Source of the DNA: DAOTWY01 sp003696565
GTDB lineage: Bacteria > Chloroflexota > Anaerolineae > Aggregatilineales > Phototrophicaceae
Direction of reading: 5' to 3'
Length of the DNA: 38,045 nt
Assembly (NCBI GenBank): GCA_034435635.1
Contig: DAOTWY010000082.1
Location: 1 to 38,045, forward strand
Position numbers and translations under genes: made by a program. The notes under the pieces were generated by a model. That model had not been told where the DNA came from, ran no database searches, and was given only the letters and a program-made list of their open reading frames with translations. Positions 8,936 through 17,566 of the stretch are shown piece by piece; the first letter of the stretch is position 1; the number at the start of each line of letters is the position of its first letter.

Positions 8936-9564
8936 GTGGAGAAAGTCTCCCGCATATACAAAACAAACCGCATAAAATCCTCATTTAGCATCTCCACCCC
9001 ATCAATTCCACGTGCCGTTTCTGCCATCAAAATACGCCGCTTTTGACCTGCCAGGCGTAAATCTTGCTCCTTCTCTAAGTCACGTCGAGTGCCCGTCAGT
9101 TCAAAAAATATGTCTTTAAATGGCAAAGCATCAAACGCTTCCGGTGACATCAATGTAAACACAGGAAGATAGACATCATCCTGCTCAAAATTGATTGCCA
9201 CCATATACCAACCTTTTGGCACGCGCGTCCGGCGTTTCGTCGCAAACCGCCAAGCGAGAACATTCACCTGTCCCCCTGGCTTAATTGCCCGCATCGGTTT
9301 GCCGCCAAATTCAAACGCTAAGCGGTCATTTTCTACAACCAACCGCCGGTTCGATTTCCACACTCGTCGCAGAACGTTCTCCGTCACCAGGGTAAGAACC
9401 GTCGCCACGCCTAAACCACCAAAAATCCCAATTAAACTGCACGCCCCTAACGAAAACACCGTGCTTAAAACTGCAAAACCACCAATAAACCCAATAAAAA
9501 ACGCAGCCACTACCGCTAAACGTAATCCAGCTGGTTCGGGGTCAATTAAGAACTCTTCTCGCAT
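8923..9564 (-). CDS. Membrane protein of unknown function with two N-terminal TM segments
   Basis: 213 residues, not recognised as a known family. Two hydrophobic segments (about residues 15-35 and 40-62) form a hairpin in the membrane. They are followed by a basic, probably cytoplasmic domain with short beta strands (RRLVVENDRLAFEFGGKPMRAI, GWYMVAINFEQDDVYLPVF) resembling the PH-like folds of bacterial membrane proteins; that resemblance is a guess. A charged helix (TGTRRDLEKEQDLRLAGQK) follows. The start codon shares one base with the upstream stop (TAATG), and its end overlaps the next gene by 13 bases. It is therefore translationally coupled on both sides. Confidence 0.65.
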   Translation of the reverse strand: MREEFLIDPEPAGLRLAVVAAFFIGFIGGFAVLSTVFSLGACSLIGIFGGLGVATVLTLVTENVLRRVWKSNRRLVVENDRLAFEFGGKPMRAIKPGGQVNVLAWRFATKRRTRVPKGWYMVAINFEQDDVYLPVFTLMSPEAFDALPFKDIFFELTGTRRDLEKEQDLRLAGQKRRILMAETARGIDGVEMLNEDFMRFVLYMRETFSTWMP

Positions 9565-10328
9565 TATGCAACCTTCTTCATGATGTAAATCAAACGCGGT
9601 GCATGGGATGTCATCAAATCAAATGGGCGTAATGCTGCATCCAATACCTGTACCACCTCAAATTGATACCGCTTTAACAAGGTAATAACCGCTTGAACAG
9701 GATATGCCCGCAAATGCCGTTGGGTATAATGCCGCTGCCATTCGCCATCCTCATGCTTAAAAATATGATAGTCTACCGTGCAAATCGATCGTTCATAATC
9801 GTACGTATTTTGCCGGAAAACCACCAAATCATCGGCGTTAAACGCCATATCATCCCCAGAGAGACCGCGCTGTGTCAAGCCTTCAATTGTATACATATCA
9901 AAGATAAAAAACTTGTCCGGTGCCATCAATTCAGAAATACGCTTAAACGTTATCTCCAAATCTCGCAAACTTTCTAGTGCATTCATAGTATCCAATGAAA
10001 TCACCATATCCACGGGATCAAGTGCTGTAGGTAGTTCACGCAAATCCGCCTCAATAAGTTGCACACTGTGCCGCTGCCCCATCTCCACCAACGCCTTTTC
10101 CAATTCGGCTAACATTGCCGGGCTGCGATCCACCGCCTGGATACTATATCCCTTACTTACAAACCACAGAGTCGGCGCGCCAGTACCACATCCTAAATCT
10201 AAAATACGCCGACCTAACCATTCGTTTTGTTGGGCAATCGTCAACAATTGCGGCGTGTGCATCCGGGCAAACTGATTCATCCCAATTCGATCATAAATAG
10301 ATGCTAATGCAGCATATTGATCCGTCAT
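9564..10328 (-). CDS. Class I SAM-dependent methyltransferase
   Basis: 254 residues with a Rossmann-type methyltransferase core. Motif I is RILDLGCGTGAPTLWF (about residues 41-56). The acidic ribose-binding residue follows in IQAVDRSPAMLAEL, and the post-II strand is PVDMVISLDTMNAL. The N-terminal YAALASIYDRIG is typical of small-molecule methyltransferases of the UbiE/type-11/25 group. AAGGAG lies 6 bases before the ATG. It is the first gene of the overlapping operon with the membrane protein and the secreted protein. The methyl acceptor cannot be deduced. Confidence 0.85.
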   Translation of the reverse strand: MTDQYAALASIYDRIGMNQFARMHTPQLLTIAQQNEWLGRRILDLGCGTGAPTLWFVSKGYSIQAVDRSPAMLAELEKALVEMGQRHSVQLIEADLRELPTALDPVDMVISLDTMNALESLRDLEITFKRISELMAPDKFFIFDMYTIEGLTQRGLSGDDMAFNADDLVVFRQNTYDYERSICTVDYHIFKHEDGEWQRHYTQRHLRAYPVQAVITLLKRYQFEVVQVLDAALRPFDLMTSHAPRLIYIMKKVA

Positions 10329-10437
10329 TCTGGACTCCTTTGATTATGAAATCACGCTTATATGCTTTTACAGCTTTGCAAGGGTTTTAGCAAATCGAAC
10401 ATACATCACATTGATCAATCCATCATGCTAAGACATC

Positions 10438-10458
10438 AAAAAAGCGGGTAATCCCCGC
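10438..10458 (-). terminator. Intrinsic terminator of the response-regulator gene
   Basis: On the minus strand GCGGG-GATTA-CCCGC is followed at once by TTTTTT (10443-10438). It starts 43 bases after the response-regulator stop codon. Stem and U-run are both clear. Confidence 0.85.
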
Positions 10459-10501
10459 CCTGTCTCGTTTATTTATGAAATAGGTATGATGTGTTGTCTG
10501 G

Positions 10502-11209
10502 CTATGTGCGGCTTATAGGCATCCAGTACCCACGTGCAGGGACAGTCACAATATATGTGGGACGGCGCGGGTTTTCTTCTAACTTTTGCCGTAACCGTGA
10601 AACATTGACCCGCAATACAGAAAAATCTCCCTTATACTGATCACCCCATACCGCCCGCAACAGCTCATCATGTGTCACTATCTTACCGGCGTTTTTCATC
10701 AATGTCACTAAAATACCGTATTCAATCGGTGTTAAATGCAACTTCTTGCCGTTGATTGTCACCTGGCGACGTGGCATATCCAGTTCTAATTGCCTTACTT
10801 TTAATTTTGTCTCTGGCTTAGGTGTCCATTCTACCCGCCGCAACAACGCTTTTACCCGTGCAATCAGCTCCTCTGGGGAAAAAGGCTTATTCATATAATC
10901 ATCCGCGCCCAATTCCAACGCCTGTACACGGTCGCGGTCTTTACCATAACCACTTAAGACAATCATTGGCAAAAAGGAGTGTTCACGCACAGTTTTGAGG
11001 ATTTCTAACCCGTTCATATCCGGCAGCTTTAAATCAAGCAATACCAGATCAGGCGTTTGTGACGATATTTCTCCCAATGCCAATTCGCCTGTATCCACTG
11101 CAACCGCATCATAGCCCGCCTCTTGTAACAATGTACAGACAACTTCTGCGGTATCTTCATCATCTTCCACAACTAGAATTTGTAGGGATTGATCTTGCGA
11201 CATCACCAT
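10502..11209 (-). CDS. OmpR/PhoB-type response regulator
   Basis: 235 residues. The receiver domain (about 10-122) has the acidic pocket VEDDED, the phosphoacceptor Asp59 in LVLLDLKLPD, the switch Thr/Ser position in IVLSGYG, and the conserved Lys in NKPFSPEEL. A winged-helix DNA-binding domain follows: KLHLTPIEYGILVTLMKNAG, then the recognition helix region VLRVNVSRLRQKLEENP and TVPARGYWM. It most resembles KdpE/PhoB-like regulators. No kinase is adjacent, so it is an orphan here; the only histidine kinase in the window is at 21344-22354. The start could be the first ATG or the third codon, also an ATG. Confidence 0.93.
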   Translation of the reverse strand: MVMSQDQSLQILVVEDDEDTAEVVCTLLQEAGYDAVAVDTGELALGEISSQTPDLVLLDLKLPDMNGLEILKTVREHSFLPMIVLSGYGKDRDRVQALELGADDYMNKPFSPEELIARVKALLRRVEWTPKPETKLKVRQLELDMPRRQVTINGKKLHLTPIEYGILVTLMKNAGKIVTHDELLRAVWGDQYKGDFSVLRVNVSRLRQKLEENPRRPTYIVTVPARGYWMPISRT

Positions 11210-11356
11210 TTCTAACGCCCGTATAACTTCTCTGTAACATATAATAGTTGATTTTATGCATTTAAGCTAGCTATCTTAACACACTTCCTTGAGAAATCAT
11301 AAAAACAATATAGATTATTACAGAAATTTAACGCCATTCGCCCAGCAGCATCAAAC

Positions 11357-11378
11357 AAAAAACACCCCTGTTGGGGTG
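11357..11378 (-). terminator. Intrinsic terminator after tRNA-Val
   Basis: On the minus strand CACCCC-AACA-GGGGTG (11378-11363) runs straight into TTTTTT (11362-11357). It lies 16 bases past the tRNA 3' end. Confidence 0.88.
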
Positions 11379-11394
11379 CTTTATGATGAATTTG

Positions 11395-11468
11395 TGGGCG
11401 GTATAGGACTCGAACCTATAACCTTCTCGGTGTAAACGAGACGCTACTGCCAATTGAGCTAACCGCCC
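11395..11468 (-). tRNA. tRNA-Val (anticodon UAC)
   Basis: A 74-base cloverleaf on the minus strand. The acceptor stem GGGCGGT/ACCGCCC has 7 bp with discriminator A. The D arm contains TAGCTCAATTGGCAGTA. The anticodon stem TCTCG/CGAGA encloses the loop TTTACAC, giving anticodon TAC. The T arm is built around GGTTCGAGTCC. The 3' CCA is not encoded. A strong terminator follows. Upstream, GGTAGA (11477-11482) and TCTACC (11490-11495) form a dyad that spans a possible -10 TAAAAT. Confidence 0.96.
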
Positions 11469-11827
11469 ATTCGTAAGGTAGATTTTATTTCTACCCAACG
11501 TTGAAACATCTTACATCATCCAGCCTGGATTATCAATACCCGAATATCCCTCAAAGTGGTGAATTTTATTAGATATACCCTTTAAAAAAGGGCGCCATTA
11601 TCCTCCTTACACTCAATAGAGGATTATTTTTAAGGTATAGGTACACACTGGTCCGATAAAACAAAGACGTATAAATCCTTGGTTCAACAAAACCGGCAAT
11701 ATGAGTGTCAATACTGCCTGCACTATTGACACCCAAACATCTCGTATCTGTGATATGCTGAAATCAAAACCTAATAATCATCAACAATCCGCCATCCACA
11801 CAAAAAATATTGATTCACCACCACACC
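11469..11827. other. 359-base gap without a recognisable gene; holds two dyads
   Basis: Between tRNA-Val and the argS stop I see no open frame with protein-like composition and no RNA gene I can name. A perfect 9-bp inverted repeat GTGTCAATA/TATTGACAC (11705-11713 and 11724-11732, 10-base loop) stands out; it lacks a U-run. A second short palindrome, CCCTTT-AAA-AAAGGG, lies near 11578-11592. The gap presumably contains the tRNA promoter and the argS mRNA 3' end. Confidence 0.5.
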
Positions 11828-13543
11828 TTACATAAATTCCGGTGCAGACATCCCCATCAATTTGAGCATTCGCTTGAACATCGCTTGCACCGCCCGATAA
11901 AACCGTAAACGTGCCTTAGCCAGTTCAGGATCAACCCCTTCACCAAATACACGCACACGGTCATACATCGGATGAAACTGATTCGCTATCTCTAATGCAA
12001 AGTGAGGAATCGTATGCGGTGAAAGTGTTTCCGCTGCAAAGCGTATTTGATCCGGTAATTCCAAACACTTACGCATAAACCTTAACGCTTCCTCATCTAA
12101 CAAAGATAAATCTGCCCCATCGTCGCTAAAGCCGCGTGTCTGTGCTTCCCGGAGGATACCCGCACACCGCACATGAGCATATTGGATGTAATACACAGGG
12201 TTGTCGTTACTTCGCCGAATAGCCAAATCCATATCAAAATCCATTTGTGAATTAGGATTCCGGGCAGCTAGCGTATATCGCACCGCATCCGCACTCGTCG
12301 CATCGATCAAATCATCCAATGTCTCGTAGGTACCACGCCGTGTGCTGATCTTCACTTCCTTACCATCACGAACCATCCGCACCATCTGAATTAAAATCAC
12401 ATTGATTTTAGAAGCATCCAGCCCCAACGCCTGAATACCATACTTCACAACCTGATGCTGCGTATAATGATCTGCACCAAGCACATTCACCAGCAAGTCA
12501 AACCCGCGCTCAATCTTGTTCTTATGATAAGCAATGTCTGGTAGCGTATAAGTGGGCGCACCATCACTCTTCACCAATACGCGATCTTCTGAATCGCCAA
12601 ATCGTGTCGAACGGAACCACGTCGCTGGAGCAAGGTCTTTGTTCTTTTCGATGACATCCTCGCTCTCCCCTTCCCTTACTGGTGATTTATAAATATAGCC
12701 GCCCTTATCTAACGCATCCAACACATCCCAAATAGCGTTGTTTTCAAACAAGCTATTCTCATTAAAGAACGCATCATGATGAATATCCACCCGTGCCAAC
12801 GTTTCTTTAATGACCTTAAACATCGCTGCTTCGGCATACACCTTAAATGGTTGCCAATCAGCATCAAGCAATGCATCCCCTTGCTCCTCAATAAGCTGTT
12901 GAGCGATGTCTTTAAGATATTCTCCTTGGTAAAACCAACTCGCACTTTCATCCGGTATCTCAACCGGTTGACCAAGTGCCTCCAGATAACGCACCCGCAG
13001 GCTTTCCCCCAAATTCTTCATCTGTACCCCGGCATTGTTAAAGTAATACTCGCGCTGAACTTCAAAGCCAGCCGCTTCCAAAATCCGAGCTACAGCATCT
13101 CCAACAATAGCCCCCCGGCTACGCCCAACATGCAACGGACCTGTTGGGTTCGCGCTCACAAACTCCACTTGGGCACGTTTGCCATGACCAATATCTAAAT
13201 TACCAAACGTATCCCCCTGTTCAATCAAGACATTGATCTGATCAATTAACCAGAGTTTGCTCAGACGGAAGTTGATAAACCCCGGCGGAGATACTTCCGC
13301 TGATTCGATGAAATCGGCAGCCGGTAAATGTGCGACAATCGCATTCGCAATATCCAGGGGTTTCATCTTTGCTACCCGCGCCAAAGCCATTGCCACAGGT
13401 GAGGCAAAATCGCCTTGTTCAATCCGTTTAGATGGGTTAATCGGTACCTCTGGTATATCAAATGCGGGTAAATCACCTGCCTGCTGTGCCGCTTGAATTG
13501 CACTTACAACAAGATCAGCATGTTGTTCGGAAAGTGGTTTCAT
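11828..13543 (-). CDS. argS: Arginyl-tRNA synthetase
   Basis: 571 residues, normal size for bacterial ArgRS, a class I synthetase charging tRNA-Arg. The N-terminal Arg-tRNA synthetase domain is followed by FVSANPTGPLHVGRSRG. In it HVGR is the HIGH-type ATP-binding motif near residue 138. VKISTRRG stands at the KMSKS position, the variant common in this family. The C-terminal anticodon-binding DALR domain ends YRAVQAMFKRMLKLMGM. CAGGAAG lies 5 bases before the ATG, fixing the start. It is a single gene, preceded upstream by the terminator of the multicopper oxidase gene. Confidence 0.98.
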   Translation of the reverse strand: MKPLSEQHADLVVSAIQAAQQAGDLPAFDIPEVPINPSKRIEQGDFASPVAMALARVAKMKPLDIANAIVAHLPAADFIESAEVSPPGFINFRLSKLWLIDQINVLIEQGDTFGNLDIGHGKRAQVEFVSANPTGPLHVGRSRGAIVGDAVARILEAAGFEVQREYYFNNAGVQMKNLGESLRVRYLEALGQPVEIPDESASWFYQGEYLKDIAQQLIEEQGDALLDADWQPFKVYAEAAMFKVIKETLARVDIHHDAFFNENSLFENNAIWDVLDALDKGGYIYKSPVREGESEDVIEKNKDLAPATWFRSTRFGDSEDRVLVKSDGAPTYTLPDIAYHKNKIERGFDLLVNVLGADHYTQHQVVKYGIQALGLDASKINVILIQMVRMVRDGKEVKISTRRGTYETLDDLIDATSADAVRYTLAARNPNSQMDFDMDLAIRRSNDNPVYYIQYAHVRCAGILREAQTRGFSDDGADLSLLDEEALRFMRKCLELPDQIRFAAETLSPHTIPHFALEIANQFHPMYDRVRVFGEGVDPELAKARLRFYRAVQAMFKRMLKLMGMSAPEFM

Positions 13544-13608
13544 CGTCTTCCTGTTTTCTCATTATTATTGACATAAACACAAGCATTGTAGCAAAATGTA
13601 TATCAAAC

Positions 13609-13629
13609 AAAAAACCCCCTTTCGGGGGT
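13609..13629 (-). terminator. Intrinsic terminator of the multicopper oxidase gene
   Basis: On the minus strand ACCCCC-GAAA-GGGGGT (13629-13614), with a GNRA-type tetraloop, is followed by a run of six T (13614-13609). It lies 22 bases after the oxidase stop codon. Confidence 0.9.
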
Positions 13630-13651
13630 AATTCAAAAGTGACAATAACTG

Positions 13652-14674
13652 TTACTCATTCACTACTAAGGCTGTGACCATACCAAACATACCATCGCGT
13701 GATTCAGCGTGGCTTAAAATATGGCAGTGGAATGCCCAAACACCTGGTTCAGTACAATCAACTACCACATCATACCGCTCCCCTGGGGCGATATTCAGCG
13801 TATCGCACATATATGGCACGGGTAAATAGAAGCCATCTTTAGCAATGACCATCTGGGGCATTCCATGTAAGTGCATCGGGTGAATCATCAAACCTTCATT
13901 CATATAACGGATACGGATGCGATCCCCTAAATTCGCCACAATTGGTTGTGTATATGGGAAGGATTTTCCGTTTAATGTAAACCCTAATGCCGAGTCATTC
14001 AAAATCAGGGTATAGTCGCCATCTACTTCTGGCTCACGGCTTTTGTCCAGCGGATCAACCACAAACGCACCTAAAAGCCCGCGTGTTGTTTGCTCTGCGG
14101 AATTATGATGTGAATGGTACATATGAGAGCCAAAATTGCGCACCGTAAATTCATAAGTAAATGTCATACCGGGATCAATCGGCGGTTGTGTAATAAATGG
14201 CACACCATCCATATTATTGGGCACAATTAAACCATGCCAATGAACCGCCGTGCTTTGATCTGGTAATTCATTTGTCACGTTGATACGAACACGATCCCCT
14301 TCCGTCACGCGGATTTCTGGACCAGGAACGATGCCATTATATGCGAATGCTGGAAAGACTTTACCCGGTTCAGTTTCCCAATCAATCTGAGAGACGACCA
14401 AATCAAATACCTTCACATCGCCATCCATCGTATATTCCATTGGTGGACGCCAAAAAATCGGATCCTTACCAATATTATCCAAAAAAGTCTGAATCCCCAT
14501 TTGATGGTGTTCATTCATTGTCTGCCAATCCATCCCCCCTTCTTGGGTAGATGTACCATGATCACCATCCATCGCACGGATGTGCCCAGTGCCGGCAGCC
14601 GCAGCACCAATTGCGCTAACACCAACAACTTTTAGAAAATCACGACGGTTAATTTTACCACTCATCTTTATCAT
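13652..14674 (-). CDS. Two-domain multicopper oxidase, Tat-exported
   Basis: 340 residues. The N-terminus carries a Tat motif NRRDFLK and a hydrophobic Ala/Gly segment, so it is exported folded. All four copper-ligand motifs are present in two cupredoxin domains: HWH (145-147), HSH (187-189), HPMHLHG (265-271), and HCHILSH with a downstream Met (316-329). Type-1 copper ligands H265, C317, H322 and M329 lie in domain 2. Domain 1 has Ser instead of Cys in HSHHN, so it has no type-1 site. This is the arrangement of small laccase-like two-domain oxidases, which act as trimers and reduce O2 to water. A GAGGAG sits very close to the first ATG; the ATG at codon 4 is also possible. It is divergent from the diheme cytochrome gene. 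Substrate is unknown. Confidence 0.92.
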   Translation of the reverse strand: MIKMSGKINRRDFLKVVGVSAIGAAAAGTGHIRAMDGDHGTSTQEGGMDWQTMNEHHQMGIQTFLDNIGKDPIFWRPPMEYTMDGDVKVFDLVVSQIDWETEPGKVFPAFAYNGIVPGPEIRVTEGDRVRINVTNELPDQSTAVHWHGLIVPNNMDGVPFITQPPIDPGMTFTYEFTVRNFGSHMYHSHHNSAEQTTRGLLGAFVVDPLDKSREPEVDGDYTLILNDSALGFTLNGKSFPYTQPIVANLGDRIRIRYMNEGLMIHPMHLHGMPQMVIAKDGFYLPVPYMCDTLNIAPGERYDVVVDCTEPGVWAFHCHILSHAESRDGMFGMVTALVVNE

Positions 14675-14827
14675 GACTCCTCATTTGTTTCCAATGGTAG
14701 CTAGCATACAATCATCAACATATTCCATGTAATCATGTTTTGATATGACAATAATCACTGGAAACAACAATTAACCATCCGTAATAATAAGCTGAGTCAT
14801 TTTTCCTATCACAGTTTGGGGAACAGT

Positions 14828-15763
14828 ATGGAACAGAAAAACAACGATATATTTCTACCTGTATTGGTTTTATTAGGGATGTTCGCACTGATTTTAGGGG
14901 CACTTACTCTATCAACACAACCCGAACCCCAATCATCAGAGGAAGTTGCTGCCGTTGCCGTGACAAACGTCACAGAAGAACCAACTGAAGAAGAACCAAC
15001 TCAAGATGTTGCTGTTGATCTATGGGAAGGTTATTATCACCCAGATGATGTCGCAGAAGGGCGTTCTTTATATGGCAGTACCTGTGCGGCGTGTCATGGG
15101 TCAAATGCAGAAGGTATCAGTGGGCTTGGTAAAAACCTGATCCAAAGCGAGTTTGTTAACAATCTAACCGATGAAGAGCTTCATGCTTTTATCATCACAG
15201 GGCGCGAAGCTTGGGACCCCGCCAATACCACCGGTATTCCTATGCCACCGCGTGGCGGAAACCCAGCACTGAGCGATGCTAGCATTGATTTAATCATCGC
15301 TTATTTACGTGCAACAGCTAATCCCGCACTGGTTTCATCTAATGCGCGTCATATTATCTCACAAACAGATCAGCAACCTTATCAAGAGCAAAATACGGAA
15401 ACTGTTTCTGTTCAGCCTACAGATGTTCAACCCACTGCTATTCCAGCCTCACCCACACCAAGCGAACCACGCCCAACCAGCACACCACGTCCACCGCGTG
15501 TCTTTGATCCAGCAAACGCCTTCGCTATATCTTGTTCGGGGTGTCATGGAGCAGATGGCACCGGTATTGATGGGCTAACCACCAGCTTGTTTGAAAGCGA
15601 TCTAATCAATGACCCAGATGCACTTTTCAATTTTGTTGCTGAAGGCAATCCACTAGCTAATCCGCTTGAAGCATTCCCTCACCCACCACGTGGTGAATAC
15701 CCAACGCATACTGATGAGGAACTGCGTCAGATTATTGATTATCTACTCTCATTAGGGAATTAA
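14828..15763 (+). CDS. Membrane-anchored diheme cytochrome c
   Basis: 311 residues with a single N-terminal TM helix (about 9-28), then an acidic Glu/Thr linker and two class I cytochrome c domains outside the membrane. Heme motif 1 is C86-A-A-C-H90 with Met139 in GIPMPPRGG as the likely sixth ligand. Heme motif 2 is C236-S-G-C-H240. The domains are joined by a Pro/Thr/Ser linker (about 175-225). In domain 2 the equivalent ligand segment reads AFPHPPRGE, so His285 replaces Met. GGGGA (14818-14822) with 5-base spacing selects the ATG at 14828 over an upstream TTG. It is divergent from the multicopper oxidase, which suggests electron transfer between them, but this is inference. Its stop overlaps the convergent gene's stop by 4 bases. 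Confidence 0.92.
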   Translation: MEQKNNDIFLPVLVLLGMFALILGALTLSTQPEPQSSEEVAAVAVTNVTEEPTEEEPTQDVAVDLWEGYYHPDDVAEGRSLYGSTCAACHGSNAEGISGLGKNLIQSEFVNNLTDEELHAFIITGREAWDPANTTGIPMPPRGGNPALSDASIDLIIAYLRATANPALVSSNARHIISQTDQQPYQEQNTETVSVQPTDVQPTAIPASPTPSEPRPTSTPRPPRVFDPANAFAISCSGCHGADGTGIDGLTTSLFESDLINDPDALFNFVAEGNPLANPLEAFPHPPRGEYPTHTDEELRQIIDYLLSLGN

Positions 15764-16455
15764 AACTGAGGTATAGGGGGTTCTTGTGAATCCCCTCCCT
15801 CTTTCATACCCCACACACGATGATAATCCACCTGCCAGGGTTCAATTGTCACATGACCAATGCCACATGCTTCTAGCATCGTCACAAACGCTTGTTGTGT
15901 ATGCGTTTTACCAGGCATCCAGCGTGTATTAATTCGTAACGTCACTAACAACAGCCCGCCAGGACGTAATACTCGCACCAACTCACAAATCACCTGCTGT
16001 GTATCCCCCATAAATTCTAAAGCCTCTAAGCACGTCACCGCATCAAATGAATCATCTTTAAATGGCAACGTCTCAGCAGGACTATGAATCCAAACCACAC
16101 GATCATCTTGCACTTTATTAGCGGCAACAGCTAACATATTACGACTTAAATCCAGCCCAATAATCTTGCCATTAAACGCTGGATGTTCAACTAGTGCTAA
16201 AGGCAAACGTCCTGTCCCAGTGGCAACATCGAGTATGTTTAATGTATTAAATGGCGCAAAATATCCTAAAATCGGTGCCGCTAATAATTCTCGCTCATAA
16301 ACTGGATCAAAGTTTTTGATTCGATCATATCGCTGTGCATAAATATCATACAACCAAATCACAACACGCCGCCCTAGATATACCCCTTCCGTCTCAAAAA
16401 TCAACCACCAAATTAAAAAACCAATAATCACTAATCCAACAATCAGCCAGATCAC
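15760..16455 (-). CDS. Membrane-anchored SAM-dependent methyltransferase
   Basis: 231 residues. An N-terminal TM helix (about 2-20, WLIVGLVIIGFLIWWLIF) precedes a class I methyltransferase. Motif I is LNILDVATGTGRLPLAL, the acidic strand end is IIGLDLSRNML, and the C-terminal strands include VLRPGGLLLVTLR. It is UbiE/type-11-like, suggesting a lipid or quinone-like acceptor at the membrane; that is inference. The GTG start overlaps the epimerase stop as GTGA, with AAAGG upstream, so the two genes are translationally coupled. Confidence 0.85.
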   Translation of the reverse strand: MIWLIVGLVIIGFLIWWLIFETEGVYLGRRVVIWLYDIYAQRYDRIKNFDPVYERELLAAPILGYFAPFNTLNILDVATGTGRLPLALVEHPAFNGKIIGLDLSRNMLAVAANKVQDDRVVWIHSPAETLPFKDDSFDAVTCLEALEFMGDTQQVICELVRVLRPGGLLLVTLRINTRWMPGKTHTQQAFVTMLEACGIGHVTIEPWQVDYHRVWGMKEGGDSQEPPIPQF

Positions 16456-17435
16456 AACAACCCTTTCTCTTTAAGATATGGCACACAATTCTGAATACCC
16501 TCATTCAAAGTTACTTTGGGTTGCCATCCTAATAGATCACGCGCTTTATCCATTTTATAGGTAATATAATTAGTTAAAAACGGGATCAGATCGTTTAAGT
16601 CTTTTGCTTGTGAATTTTTAGGGGCAAGTGCCGAAACAATCAGCGCAAAAGCACGAAACATCACAGGCGGCAAACTAATCCAACGGTCATGACCAGCAAG
16701 TTGTGCATATCCACTTAAAAATTCGCGCCATGTTGGAGACGGGTCTGGTGTACAATTAAAAGCCTCTCCTATAGCCGCCGGATGGTGAGCTAGCGTCAGC
16801 ATTAAATCCACCACATCATCAACATAGATTGGATACGCAGAGCCGCTACCATCACCAATGAAAAACACCCGCTTGCGCACTAATTTAAACATCGTCTTTG
16901 TCCACATCTGACTACGTGGACCGTAAATCATACCTGGGCGGATAATGGTATATGGCATACCAGCCGCATAATCAATGAGAGTCTTTTCCGCCATGACTTT
17001 CGTGATGTGATAAGGGGCTGCACCAGGGTCATAAGGCGTGGATTCCGTCACATCGGTGCGATTGCGATACCCATAAACAGATATAGTACTAACATGAACA
17101 AATCGCTTGACACCTGCCCGCACAGCAGCTTCTACCAGGTGACGTGTGCCTTGTACATTAACCGCATACTGATGTGTTAAATTACCACCTAATGCTGCCG
17201 CTACATGGAATACAACATCACAACCCGGCATCACGTTTTGTATATGGGCTGCATTCGTTATATCACCAAATACAAGCTCAACCCCATCAAGATCGTGAAT
17301 AAATTTAGCACGCTCAGGACGACGCACTAATGCCTTAATTTTCTTCCCCCCTTCTATAGATAACCGCTTCACTAGCGCACTACCTAAAAAACCGGTTGCT
17401 CCTGTAACTAGTACAGTTTGATTTTTCAAATCCAT
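16452..17435 (-). CDS. NAD(P)-dependent epimerase/dehydratase (extended SDR)
   Basis: 327 residues. The Rossmann nucleotide-binding motif VTGATGFLGSALVKRL begins near residue 9. The catalytic Ser/Thr and YxxxK of extended SDRs follow: STISVYGY, then PYHITKVMAEK. IRPGMIYGPR is the conserved post-catalytic segment. This class acts on nucleotide sugars, sterol-like compounds or dihydroflavonol-type ketones; the substrate is not predictable. The start is taken at the ATG at 17435, preceded by AGAGG at 7 bases. The frame stays open 26 codons further upstream, but those residues do not resemble the family. It is coupled to the downstream methyltransferase by a 4-base overlap. Confidence 0.88.
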   Translation of the reverse strand: MDLKNQTVLVTGATGFLGSALVKRLSIEGGKKIKALVRRPERAKFIHDLDGVELVFGDITNAAHIQNVMPGCDVVFHVAAALGGNLTHQYAVNVQGTRHLVEAAVRAGVKRFVHVSTISVYGYRNRTDVTESTPYDPGAAPYHITKVMAEKTLIDYAAGMPYTIIRPGMIYGPRSQMWTKTMFKLVRKRVFFIGDGSGSAYPIYVDDVVDLMLTLAHHPAAIGEAFNCTPDPSPTWREFLSGYAQLAGHDRWISLPPVMFRAFALIVSALAPKNSQAKDLNDLIPFLTNYITYKMDKARDLLGWQPKVTLNEGIQNCVPYLKEKGLL

Positions 17436-17566
17436 AACGTAACCTCTACACACAAAATGTGTTAAAATTTTATGGTGAATAACAGTTTTAACATGAGACA
17501 AGATCGTGCTCAAATATTGATTTCTTTTTAGCTTTTTATTACGAAAAAAGATTGGTTATACATCTG

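Noticed and set aside
10502..11209. Cognate pair of the response regulator and the PAS kinase at 21344
   Set aside because: They are 10 kb apart with several terminators between; nothing in the sequence ties them together.
13652..14674. Copper nitrite reductase
   Set aside because: Domain 1 has HSHHN without the type-1 Cys, and the HWH, HSH, HxxHxH and HCH set fits a two-domain oxidase instead.
17436..17513. Longer N-terminus for the epimerase
   Set aside because: The 26 extra residues do not resemble the family, and a ribosome-binding site stands before the ATG at 17435.
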